From Pseudomonas fluorescens (GTDB taxonomy: Bacteria > Pseudomonadota > Gammaproteobacteria > Pseudomonadales > Pseudomonadaceae): a stretch of DNA of 40,729 bases. The stretch lies in NCBI RefSeq assembly GCF_902497625.1, contig NZ_CABVGX010000051.1:1-40729 (forward strand), written 5' to 3'. Below the pieces are notes generated by a model, which did no database searches, was not told the DNA's origin, and saw nothing but the letters and a program-made list of their open reading frames with translations. The translations under genes were made by a program, and so were the position numbers. Shown piece by piece: positions 15,955 to 25,233 of the stretch (within the stretch, counting starts at the first letter, position 1; the number at the start of each line of letters is the position of its first letter).

Positions 15955-18900
15955 TCAGACCGTATCTACCTTCAACGAATGGTCGTTCAACATCCCAGTG
16001 ATAATGGTCGCGGTGTCATGGCCGCCCGCAACCATCCCACCCGCTCCCGGCGTCACGCCGTAATGACTGGCGAGGTTGACGCCGGCCAGATCGATGGTCT
16101 GATTCGGCGCAGCGCCGGCCATGGCGCTGACGTCAATGCTTGTGATGACTTCCGAGCCGCTGCCAATCACCTTGAAGTGCAGGTAATCGTCCAGGGAAGA
16201 TACGCTAGCGTTTTCCCCCTGCAGCAGTTGTGACAGGTCGAGCTTGTCGGTACCCGGCGTGAAATCAGTCACTACGTCGTGGCCGCTGTTGCCTTTGAGC
16301 CACTGGAAGGTGTCCGCGCCAGCACCACCGGTGAGGGTGTTGTTGCCCAGGCCACCGATCAGGAAGTCGTCGCCGTCACCGCCGTTGAGGATGTCACTGC
16401 CCAACCCGCCGGTGATGATGTTGCTTTGACTATTACCAGTGAGCTGGTCGTTGAAACTGGACCCCGTAAGGTTCTCGATCGCGGTCAATGTATCTGTGCC
16501 CGCACCGCCGGTGTTCTGCGCACTGGTCAGACCGAGGTCGACCTTGACCCCAGCGGTGGCATTGGCGTAGCTGGCGGTATCGATGCCAGTACCACCGTCG
16601 AGCAGATCGTTGCCAGCGCCACTGTAGAGCAGATCATTGCCGGCGCCACCGTGCAACTCGTTGTTACCGGCTCCGGCACTGAGCACATCGTTGCCGTCGC
16701 CGGCATTGAGGATGTTATCTCCGGCGCCCGCCACCAGCACGTCATCGCCCGCAGTACCTGTAAGGGTGTGGCCGGCCTGATAGCTGATAGACACTGCCGC
16801 GCTGTCGCTGCCGCCGTGGTTGTCGTTGGCCGCATAGGTGCCATGCGCGTCCGGAGTGGCATCGTGGGCGTTGGCGTAATTGACCGTCATGGTCAATTTG
16901 TAGGCTTCCGAGTCAGTGCCGCCGTTGCCCGGCGTGTCCGTCGTGTTGGTGACGCGGATCTGGTAGGTGCCATCCGAGTTTGCCGTCAGGGTCTGGCCAT
17001 CCGCGAGCGCCATGAATGCGCCGCCGTTGACCGAATACTCCATGCCGATGTTGCCCGCTTTGAGGTTGTGATCCAGATTCAGGGTTTCGCCCTGTTTCAG
17101 ATTGACGGTGATGTTGTCCACGTCATTGGTGTTGAGGTTGCTGACTGCACCTAACGCGCCGCCGACCACCAGCATGGCGGTCATCGCCGCAGTGTTGGCG
17201 ACGAATTGGCTGCGAGCGATCGTCACCGCTTGCTCGTTACTGCCGGTGAAGACGAAGTTCGGCTTGGTGCCGATGAAATCGGCGCCTTTGCCGGTCCAGC
17301 CGGTCTTGAACGTGATCGGCGTGGCGGTCATCGGATCGCCATTTGGATCTTTGTCATTGGCCAGTAGCAGCTCGGCGGGTACCACCACGTTAGGTGCAAG
17401 CACGTTGGTGATCACGTGATCGTCCACTGCGAGCGGTGCCGCATTCGGGATGACTTTGATCACCAGGTTCGAACTGGCGAGGTCGCCGTCGTTGTCACTG
17501 ACCGTGAAGCCGATTTTTTCTGTCAGCGTCACCGCGGTGGTTTTCTGCGAGGTGTAGGTGTATTCGCCGGTGTCGAGGTTCACCACCAGCGTGCCTTTGT
17601 TATTGGTGGCAATGCTCAGGGTGTTGTTGACCGTGTTGAAGGTGCCATTGTTGGCCGCCCCGCTGACCGTCAGCGAACCCTGATTGCTGTTGCCTTTCGG
17701 ATCGAAGCTGTAAGTGGTGCCGTCGACCGTGATGGCTTTGATGAAGCCGCCATCGGCGCCAAAGGTACCGCCCTCGCTCAACAACGAACCGGTGACCGGT
17801 GCGCCGACCACGGTGCCGGAAAGCACCGAGTTGAGTTGGTTGAGATCGGTCACCACCACCGACTTGGTGTCGGTGCCATGGCCCAAACCGGCGCTGCCGT
17901 CAAACGCCAATGGATCAAGGTTGAGATCGCGAGCGCCATTGCCCAGGCCGATCGCATAGTTGTTGATGTTGTTTGCTTCGAGGAAGTTTTTCCAGCCAGC
18001 TTCTTCCGTTTTATCGAGGTTGCCCACTGTGGGTTTACCGTCGGAGAAGAAGTAGCCAACGTTCTGCGCGCCGGCCAGTTTGCCGTCGGTGTTGAACGCA
18101 GATTGCGCCACTTTGATGGCTGCGTCGTAGTTGGTGTCCCCATGCGCTACCAGGCCGGAGATGATCGACTTGGCCGTGGCCACATCGACCCACACCGAGG
18201 TCTTGTCGGTGGCATCGCTGCTGAACGTGACGATCTGCACTTTGACGTCGCCAAGGTCGTCGTATTTGTCCAGCAATGCGCTGATTGCCTGCTTGGCCAA
18301 CGCCATGCGCGACAGGCCGGCAACGCCGGAGGCGTCCTTCATGCTGCCGGAAACGTCGATCACCAACAGCAGGTTGGAATCGATCTCAACTGCCGCTACC
18401 GAACGGTCCGAAGCGACCGCTTTGGGTACGTCATCGACAATGTTGATCTGGATCGTGCTGGTGGTGCTGTTGCCCAGCGCATCAGTTGCTTTGTAGGTGA
18501 AACTTTCGCTGAGGCTGTTCGCCCCATCGTTGGCGCCCGGCGAGGTTTTCGGGGCCGAGGTCAGGGTGTAGGTGTAAGTGCCATTAGGGTTGAGCAGCAG
18601 TTGCCCGAACGCGCCGGTGGCGTTGCCGACCAGGGTGTAAGTGACCGCACCGCTGGCGCCGCTGACCGAACCGACCAATGTGCCGCTGGCGGTTTCGCCG
18701 GTATGGCCGGGCTCGCTGCCGGTGACTGTGCCAGGCGCCAGATCCAGGCCGCCTTTGTTCAGGTCCAGCGCCTTTTCGTAGACGGTGACGTCAGTGTCTT
18801 TGGCGGCTGCGATGCAGCTGTTGCTGACGTCGATGGTGATGGTCGTGGTAGCTTCATCGCCGTCGCCATCGCGCACGGTGTAAGAGAACACATCAGTCGC

Positions 18901-21900
18901 GCCAGCGGGGTTCACGCTGTTCGGATTGCTGTGATAAACCGCATTACCCTGTGCATCCAGCGTCAGGTAACCGTAGTTGCCCTGTATCTTGGTGTTCAGC
19001 CCACCAATGGCCGAGCTCGAATTGTCGTCGCCGGCGCGCACGCCGATGACCGCGCCGCCTGCAGCAGCGCCGTCGGCACCGAGAATATCGTTGCCCAGCA
19101 CGTTGCCGGTGACGGTGCCGCCTTCAGTGACCGAGACGAAATCGCAGTGGGCGATCGGTACGTCATCGACAATGCTCACCACGATCTGGCTGGTGACCGT
19201 GTTGCCCAGCGAGTCGGTGGCCTGATAGGTGAAGCTTTCGCTGAGTGTGTTCGGGCCGTCATCGACGCCCGGTGTAGTCGTGGCTGGCGACGTCAGGGTG
19301 TAGGTATAGCTGCCATCGGCATTGAGCAGAATCTGCCCGTGGTTCCCGGTGGCATTGCTGACCAGCGAATAGGTAATCGCGCCGACCGCACCGGTGACCG
19401 AGCCGACCAAAGTACCGGTCGCTGTTTCAGCGGTGCTGCCTGGACGGCTGCCTTCGACAGTGCCCGGCGCCAGGTCCTGGCCATCGCGGTTCAGGTCCAG
19501 GGCCTTTTCCTGAACTTTGATGTCTTTATCCGTCGCCGCCATAAGGGCGCTATTGGATACGTCGACGGTGATGGTCGTGGTGGCTTCATCGCCGTCGCCA
19601 TCGCGAACGGTGTAAGAAAACACATCGGTCGCGCCAGCGGGTTTCACAGTGTTCGGATTGCTGTGATAAACCGCATTGCCCTGGGCATCCAGTGTCAGGT
19701 AACCGTAGGTGCCCTGAATCTGAGTATTCAAACCGCCAATGGCGGAGCTCGAATTATCATCGCCGGCGCGCACGCCAATCACCGCGCCGCCTGCTGCAGC
19801 GCCGTCTGCCCCGAGGATATCGTTGCCCAACACGTTGCCGGTAACGGTGCCGCCTTCAACAACCGATACAAAATCGCAGTGGGCGATCGGCACGTCATCG
19901 ACGATATTCACCACAATCTGGCTGGTGACCGTGTTGCCCAGCGAGTCAGTGGCCTGATAAGTGAAGCTTTCACTGAGTGTGTTCGGGCCGTCATCCACGC
20001 CCGGTGTGGTCGTGGCTGGCGACGTCAGAGTGTAGGTGTAGCTGCCATCGGCATTGAGCAGAATCTGCCCGTAGTTACCGGAGGCATTGCTGACCAGCGA
20101 ATAGGTAATCGCGCCGACCGCACCGGTGACTGAACCGACCAGCGTGCCTGTCGCTGTTTCAGCGGTACTGTTGGGACGGCTGCCTTCGACGGTGCCCGGC
20201 GCCAGGTCCTGGCCGTCGCGGGTCAGGTCGAGGGCTTTTTCGTAGACTTTCACGTCGCTGTCGATCGCCGCCAGGAGGCGACTGTTGGACACGTCGATGG
20301 TGATGGTCGTGGTGCTTTCGTCGCCATCGGCATCGCGGATGGTGTACGTGAATACATCAGTCGCACCCGGAGCGCCAACCGTGTTCGGGTTGCTGTGATA
20401 AACGGCGTTGCCGCTGGCATCCAGCGTCAGGTAGCCATAGGTGCCATTGATCTGCGAATTCAGACCGCCAATGGCCGAACTCGAGGTGTCGCTGCCGCCG
20501 CGTACGCCAACCACTGCGCCGCCTGCGGCCGGGCCGTCGGCGCCGAGCACGTCATTGACCAGCACATTGCCGGAGACAATCCCGCCCTCCGCCACCGAAG
20601 TGAGATCGACATGGGCGGTGGGCACGTCATCGACGATATTGATCACAATCGTGCTGGTGACGCTGTTGCCCAGCGGGTCGGTCGCCTGATAGGTGAAGCT
20701 TTCGCTCAGGGTGTTCGGCCCGTCGTTGGCATTCGGCGTGGTGGTCGGTGGCGACGTCAGGGTGTAGGTATAGGTGCCATCCGGGTTGACCTGAATCTGG
20801 CCATACGTCCCGGTGGCGTTGCCGACCAGGGTGTACGTCAGCGCACCGGTCGTGCCGGTGACCGAACCGACCAGGGTGCCAGAAGCGGTTTCTCCGGTGC
20901 CGCCCGACTGGCTGCCAGTGACGGTGCCGGGCGCGAGGTCCTGGCCGTCCTTGGTCAGATCGAGCGCATTTTCTTTTACCGTGACATCAGTATCGACGGC
21001 CGCAACGAGGGTGCAGTCCGCCACGTTGATGGTGATGGTCGTGGTGCTTTCATCACCGTCCGCATCGCGCACGGTGTAGGTGAACACATCGGTCGCGCCA
21101 GGTGCGCTGACTGCGTTTGGATTGCTGTGGTAAACCGCGTTGCCATTGGCGTCGAGGGTCAGGTAACCGTAGCTGCCGTTGATCTGCGAGTTCAGACCGC
21201 CGATGGCCGAGCTAGAGGTGTCGCTACCCGCGCGCACGCCTACCACAGCACCGTTGAGCGCCGGACCGTCGGCACCGCCGATGTCGTTGTTGAGCACGTT
21301 GCCGCTGACCGTGCCGCCTTCCTGCACGGTGTCGGCATCCGGGTTGGCGGTCGGCAGGTCATCGACGATGTTGACGTTGATCTGGCCCGAAGCGGTACTG
21401 CCGTCGGAGTCAGTGGCGACCACATCGAAGTTCTCGCTGATGCTGTTGGCACCGGCGGCATTCGGGTGGGTTTCATTATCGACCAGCGTGTAGGTGTAGC
21501 TGACCACGCCGGTAATCGGGTCGTATCCGGTGATGGTCAGCGTGCTGCCCAACGGCGTGACGGTCGACTGCGGAAAACCTGCGGCAACGCCACCGGTGAC
21601 CAGGGCGATGCCGCCGACGGTCAGGGTTTGCAGGCCGTCCAGCGCGGTCACGGTGAAGGTGCCGCTCTGGGTCAGTGCCGGCGTGTTCGGGTTGGTGCCG
21701 TCGCTGAGATTCTGCTCGGAGACGGTCAGCTCGCCACCGTTGACGTCGAGGCCGTTGAGGATCACGTCGTCATTGTTGTTGTGGATGTTCAGCACCAGCG
21801 TTGCGGTGCTGGTATCGCCATCGGCATCGGTGAGCGTGTAGACAAAGCTTTCCGTGCCGTTGCCGCCACCGTTCAACGCTTTGAAATCGGCGTCGCTGAC

Positions 21901-24657
21901 GTCGAGGGTGTAGGTGTACGTGCCGTTGGCGTTAAGCACCAACGTACCGTAGGTCCCGGTGAACGTACCGGCAGTAATCGGCCCGGTCGCGACACGATCG
22001 GCGCCTTGCACGTCATTGGTCAGGACGTTGCCTTCCAGCGATGGCAATGCTTCGGAGCCGGTGCCGGTGTTGCTGTCATCGATCGCTTGCGGCACGTCGT
22101 CGACGATGTTGACATCAAGGCTGCCATTGGCGGTGGTGCCGTTGTCATCCACCACGGTCACGGCGAATTGCTCGGCGATGGTGTTGCTGCCATCAGCGTT
22201 CGAATGAGCTTCGTTATCGGCCAAGGTGTAGCTGTAACTGACGATGCCGGTAACGCTGTCGAAGCCAGTGATGGTCAGCGTGCTGCCGAGCGGCGTGACG
22301 ATCGATTGCGGGAAGCCTGCGGCCACGCCTGCGGTGACCACGGAGATCCCGCCGACGGTGAGGTTTTGCACGCCGTCCAGCGCAGTGATGGTGAAGGTGC
22401 CGTTCTGGGTCAGCGCCGCCGCGTCCGGGCTGGTGCCGTCGCTGAGGTTCTGTTCGCGAACCGTCAGTTCGCCGCCGGCTACGTTCAAGCCGTCGATGGT
22501 CACCGGATCATCGTTGTTGTGAATGTCCAGGACCAGATTGGCAGTGCTGGTGTCGCCGTCGGCATCCGTGTAGGTGTAGGTGAACGTTTCGGTGCCGTCG
22601 CCGCCACCGGTCAACGCTTTGAAATCCGCGTCGCTGGTGTTCAAGGTGTAGGTGTAGGTGCCGTTGGCGTTGAGCACCAAGGTACCGTAGGTGCCGGTGA
22701 ATGTGCCGGCAGTGACCGGCCCGGCGTTCGGCCCGGTCGCAACACGGTCGGCGCCCTGTACGTCATTGCCCAGCACATTGCCTTCGAGGGTCAGCAGGCT
22801 CTCCGACGCGGTGTCGGTATTGCTGTCATCGATCGCCTGCGGCACGTCGTCGACGATATTCACGTCGAGGCTGCCATTGGCTGTGGTGCCGTTGTCGTCG
22901 ACCACGGTCACGGCGAATTGCTCGGCGATGCTGTTGCTGCCATCAGCATTTGGATGGGTTTCGGTGTCGGCGAGTGTGTAGCTGTAGCTCACCACGCCGG
23001 TGACGCTGTCGTAACCGGTAATGGTCAACGTGCTGCCGAGCGGCGTGACGACCGATTGCGGGAAGCCTGCGGCTACGCCAGAGGTGACCACGGCAATGCC
23101 GCCGACAGTCAGGTTTTGCACGCCGTCGAGGGCGGTGACGGTGAAAGTGCCGCTCTGTGTCAGGGCTGCTGCGTCCGGGCTGGTGCCGTCGCCGAGGTTC
23201 TGTTCACGAACCGTCAGTTCGCCGCCCGCAAGGGTCAGCCCATCGATCACTACAGGGTCGTCGTTGTTGAGAATTTCCAGGACCAGGTTGGCGGTGCTGG
23301 TGTCACCGTCGGCATCGGTGAGGGTGTAGGTGAACGTCTCGGTGCCAGTGCCGCCACCGGTCAACGCTTTGAAATCCGCGTCGGTGGTGTTGAGGGTGTA
23401 GGTGTACGTGCCGTTTGGGTTGAGTACCAGCGTGCCGTACGTACCGGTGAACGTGCCGCCGATGATCGGGCCGCTGTCGGGGCCAACCGGAATGCGGTCG
23501 GCGCCTTGTGCGTCATTCGGCAGGACGCTGCCGGTGAGCGTGAGCAGATTTTCCGAAGCAGCGCTGGCATTGGTGTCATCGACCGCCTGCGGCACGTCAT
23601 CGCTGATGTTGACGTCCAGCGTGCCGGTCGCGGTGTCACCATTGCTGTCGCCGGCGACGACGGTGAACTGTTCGCTGAGGTTGTTGATGCCGTCACCGGC
23701 GGAATGGGTTTCGCTGCCGGTGAGGGTGTAGCTGTAGCTCACCACGCCGGTGGCCGGGTCGTAGCCGGTCACAGTCAGGGTGTTGCCCAACTGGGTGGTA
23801 ATCGATTGCGGAAAACCGGCGGCCACGCCACCGCTGATCACGTTGATCCCGCCGATGCTCAGGCTGGTCAGACCATCCGGTGCGGAGATAGTGAACGTGC
23901 TGCTTTGAGTCAAGGCGCCGAGATTGCGTGCGGAACCGTCAGCGAGGTTGGCTTCGTTGACTGTCAGCTCGCCACCAGCCACCGAGAGGCCCGTTAGAGT
24001 GACCGGGTTGTTTGGCGGAGTGGGAACTTGAGGGTCACCGGGCAGCACTGGATCAGCCGGCACAACGGGGTCAACCGGGTCAACCGGGTTGACTGGATTG
24101 ACCGGGAGATTGCCAGGATCGCCCAGGCCGTCATCGCCGTTGTCCGGGTCACCGGCGAGACGACCCAGCGGGAATTCGGGAATACCGTTGAAGCCTTCGG
24201 TCGGGAAGCCGACGGTAGGATCGACACGCCCCGCCACTTCTTCGAGCAACACGAAACTGTGGCCGCCGCCCAGGGGACCACCCGGCGCTCCCGGGTTACC
24301 CGGGCCGGCTGCGGTAGCTTCACCGGTTTGCGTCGGGTCAGCACCCGCAGCGATAGCTTTTTGCAGCTGCTCGACATCGGTCAGTTGCGCCTGCGTCGGC
24401 GTGGTCGCGTCAGCGGTGTCCACGTGCGGCGCTTGATGGGCGAGCAACTGCGAATTCATCTGCAGACTGCTGCCACGCCCCAGCGTCAGCTCCTGGCCGT
24501 TTTGCAAACGCACCGCTACCGCACCGTCGGTTCCGGTCACCAATTGTTCGCCAGCAAACAATCTGTCTCCTTCGATCAAGGCGCGACGCGTGCCATCACT
24601 GGCAACTGCGAACACCTGGCCAATGACCTTACTGACGATACCGATGAGCGTAGCCAT
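15955..24657 (-). CDS. mapA: LapA-class giant RTX adhesin, MapA-like
   Basis: This 2900-residue cell-surface biofilm adhesin is secreted by the type I system next door. The order is: N-terminal retention module (1-100), di-alanine cleavage site TAAG (115-118) of the kind cut by the periplasmic protease LapG, a Gly/Pro-rich linker to about 218, repeat block A (about 219-1100), repeat block B (about 1103-2076), a von Willebrand A domain (about 2095-2270) with MIDAS DVSGS at 2101-2105, a linker, glycine-rich GGxGxD calcium-binding RTX repeats (about 2627-2795) and a C-terminal type I secretion signal. In P. fluorescens, LapG cleavage is restrained by the c-di-GMP receptor LapD; neither is in this window. 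The size, repeats and adjoining transporter fit MapA, the second LapA-like adhesin, better than LapA. Start: ATG 24657 has GGAGG eight bases upstream. An in-frame ATG at 24762 would add 35 residues unlike any retention module. Confidence 0.93.
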   Translation of the reverse strand: MATLIGIVSKVIGQVFAVASDGTRRALIEGDRLFAGEQLVTGTDGAVAVRLQNGQELTLGRGSSLQMNSQLLAHQAPHVDTADATTPTQAQLTDVEQLQKAIAAGADPTQTGEATAAGPGNPGAPGGPLGGGHSFVLLEEVAGRVDPTVGFPTEGFNGIPEFPLGRLAGDPDNGDDGLGDPGNLPVNPVNPVDPVDPVVPADPVLPGDPQVPTPPNNPVTLTGLSVAGGELTVNEANLADGSARNLGALTQSSTFTISAPDGLTSLSIGGINVISGGVAAGFPQSITTQLGNTLTVTGYDPATGVVSYSYTLTGSETHSAGDGINNLSEQFTVVAGDSNGDTATGTLDVNISDDVPQAVDDTNASAASENLLTLTGSVLPNDAQGADRIPVGPDSGPIIGGTFTGTYGTLVLNPNGTYTYTLNTTDADFKALTGGGTGTETFTYTLTDADGDTSTANLVLEILNNDDPVVIDGLTLAGGELTVREQNLGDGTSPDAAALTQSGTFTVTALDGVQNLTVGGIAVVTSGVAAGFPQSVVTPLGSTLTITGYDSVTGVVSYSYTLADTETHPNADGSNSIAEQFAVTVVDDNGTTANGSLDVNIVDDVPQAIDDSNTDTASESLLTLEGNVLGNDVQGADRVATGPNAGPVTAGTFTGTYGTLVLNANGTYTYTLNTSDADFKALTGGGDGTETFTYTYTDADGDTSTANLVLDIHNNDDPVTIDGLNVAGGELTVREQNLSDGTSPDAAALTQNGTFTITALDGVQNLTVGGISVVTAGVAAGFPQSIVTPLGSTLTITGFDSVTGIVSYSYTLADNEAHSNADGSNTIAEQFAVTVVDDNGTTANGSLDVNIVDDVPQAIDDSNTGTGSEALPSLEGNVLTNDVQGADRVATGPITAGTFTGTYGTLVLNANGTYTYTLDVSDADFKALNGGGNGTESFVYTLTDADGDTSTATLVLNIHNNNDDVILNGLDVNGGELTVSEQNLSDGTNPNTPALTQSGTFTVTALDGLQTLTVGGIALVTGGVAAGFPQSTVTPLGSTLTITGYDPITGVVSYTYTLVDNETHPNAAGANSISENFDVVATDSDGSTASGQINVNIVDDLPTANPDADTVQEGGTVSGNVLNNDIGGADGPALNGAVVGVRAGSDTSSSAIGGLNSQINGSYGYLTLDANGNAVYHSNPNAVSAPGATDVFTYTVRDADGDESTTTITINVADCTLVAAVDTDVTVKENALDLTKDGQDLAPGTVTGSQSGGTGETASGTLVGSVTGTTGALTYTLVGNATGTYGQIQVNPDGTYTYTLTSPPTTTPNANDGPNTLSESFTYQATDPLGNSVTSTIVINIVDDVPTAHVDLTSVAEGGIVSGNVLVNDVLGADGPAAGGAVVGVRGGSDTSSSAIGGLNSQINGTYGYLTLDASGNAVYHSNPNTVGAPGATDVFTYTIRDADGDESTTTITIDVSNSRLLAAIDSDVKVYEKALDLTRDGQDLAPGTVEGSRPNSTAETATGTLVGSVTGAVGAITYSLVSNASGNYGQILLNADGSYTYTLTSPATTTPGVDDGPNTLSESFTYQATDSLGNTVTSQIVVNIVDDVPIAHCDFVSVVEGGTVTGNVLGNDILGADGAAAGGAVIGVRAGDDNSSSAIGGLNTQIQGTYGYLTLDAQGNAVYHSNPNTVKPAGATDVFSYTVRDGDGDEATTTITVDVSNSALMAATDKDIKVQEKALDLNRDGQDLAPGTVEGSRPGSTAETATGTLVGSVTGAVGAITYSLVSNATGNHGQILLNADGSYTYTLTSPATTTPGVDDGPNTLSESFTYQATDSLGNTVTSQIVVSIVDDVPIAHCDFVSVTEGGTVTGNVLGNDILGADGAAAGGAVIGVRAGDDNSSSAIGGLNTKIQGNYGYLTLDAQGNAVYHSNPNSVNPAGATDVFSYTVRDGDGDEATTTITIDVSNSCIAAAKDTDVTVYEKALDLNKGGLDLAPGTVTGSEPGHTGETASGTLVGSVSGASGAVTYTLVGNATGAFGQLLLNPNGTYTYTLTSAPKTSPGANDGANSLSESFTYKATDALGNSTTSTIQINIVDDVPKAVASDRSVAAVEIDSNLLLVIDVSGSMKDASGVAGLSRMALAKQAISALLDKYDDLGDVKVQIVTFSSDATDKTSVWVDVATAKSIISGLVAHGDTNYDAAIKVAQSAFNTDGKLAGAQNVGYFFSDGKPTVGNLDKTEEAGWKNFLEANNINNYAIGLGNGARDLNLDPLAFDGSAGLGHGTDTKSVVVTDLNQLNSVLSGTVVGAPVTGSLLSEGGTFGADGGFIKAITVDGTTYSFDPKGNSNQGSLTVSGAANNGTFNTVNNTLSIATNNKGTLVVNLDTGEYTYTSQKTTAVTLTEKIGFTVSDNDGDLASSNLVIKVIPNAAPLAVDDHVITNVLAPNVVVPAELLLANDKDPNGDPMTATPITFKTGWTGKGADFIGTKPNFVFTGSNEQAVTIARSQFVANTAAMTAMLVVGGALGAVSNLNTNDVDNITVNLKQGETLNLDHNLKAGNIGMEYSVNGGAFMALADGQTLTANSDGTYQIRVTNTTDTPGNGGTDSEAYKLTMTVNYANAHDATPDAHGTYAANDNHGGSDSAAVSISYQAGHTLTGTAGDDVLVAGAGDNILNAGDGNDVLSAGAGNNELHGGAGNDLLYSGAGNDLLDGGTGIDTASYANATAGVKVDLGLTSAQNTGGAGTDTLTAIENLTGSSFNDQLTGNSQSNIITGGLGSDILNGGDGDDFLIGGLGNNTLTGGAGADTFQWLKGNSGHDVVTDFTPGTDKLDLSQLLQGENASVSSLDDYLHFKVIGSGSEVITSIDVSAMAGAAPNQTIDLAGVNLASHYGVTPGAGGMVAGGHDTATIITGMLNDHSLKVDTV
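18430..21351 (-). repeat. Adhesin repeat block B, four 732-bp units
   Basis: Equivalent positions recur exactly every 732 bases (for example 19149, 19881 and 20613), giving four 244-residue Ig/cadherin-like units. Each opens with an EGGTVTGNVLGND-type motif and contains GSYTYTLTSP and ESFTYQATD. The two units covering about 18830-20290 are almost identical at the DNA level, with mainly synonymous changes. Confidence 0.85.
21358..24003 (-). repeat. Adhesin repeat block A, about 750-bp units
   Basis: The boundary motif VDDVPQA recurs at 23590, 22840 and 22090 (750 bases apart) and then 738 bases later. The GGELTV-containing half-unit is present four times and the NGTYTYTLN-containing half-unit three times. 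The third unit is four residues shorter than the others. Confidence 0.85.
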
Positions 24658-25233
24658 GTGCATTTCCTCCGCTGCCAACCGCTGTCGGCACCTGTTGTCT
24701 GCGAAGAAGTTGCACTGGCTCGGGCAGGTGGGCTGTTGGCAGGGCACTGCGGACGCGGTCAAACACGCCGCAAGTCAGTCCTCAATGTCACCCAGCGCTT
24801 CGTTTGCAGGAAAACCCGCGATGATGAACCTGCGCCATCTGTGGCCCTGGATTCACTTCGCAATGCTGACCTGTCAACGATCCGTAACGGTCAAAACTCC
24901 CCGAGTGACAAAAAAATGCCGCTCGAAACCGTTACGCCTTACCTCCCCTCCAGCACTTCTTCGCTCTATGTCGATAAGTGGATGGAACTTTTTATCACTT
25001 CCCTTGATCGCGCTCTAAGTCTCTTGCTTCAAGGGTTTTACGAGTGAACAATGTCTTGGATTCAGCATAGCGCATAAGTTTTTTTTAGAATAAGGTTTAT
25101 GAAAAATTCTTCTTAGCTTTTCGCTGGAATGTTCTTAGCTCTGTTGTTACAAGCTTGAAACGGTTTTACCTATAAATGTCGTCAAATATTTGGCGACTGA
25201 TAAAGCGCCATCAGGAACCAGGGAGATGCACCC
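24658..25233. other. Divergent regulatory gap between adhesin and secretion genes
   Basis: This 576-base gap holds no gene that I can support. The part from about 25060 to 25200 is strikingly AT-rich for this genome, with a run of eight T. TATAAA at 25171-25176 is a plausible -10 for the outer-membrane channel gene, although no good -35 is spaced to it. Two TTGAC motifs on the minus strand (24894-24890 and 24877-24873) could be -35 elements for the adhesin but lack a convincing -10. A 7-bp inverted repeat CCCTTGA/TCAAGGG lies at 25001-25007 and 25029-25035. Confidence 0.6.

Noticed and set aside
17416..23997. Very long open frames on the + strand (905 and 1200 codons) opposite the adhesin gene
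   Set aside because: They mirror the repetitive GC-rich adhesin coding sequence, have repeated composition following its period, no ribosome sites and no recognisable protein features.
24658..24762. N-terminal 35-residue extension of the adhesin from an upstream ATG
   Set aside because: The extension is Cys- and Arg-rich and unlike Lap retention modules, and the GGAGG site is spaced correctly for the ATG at 24657.
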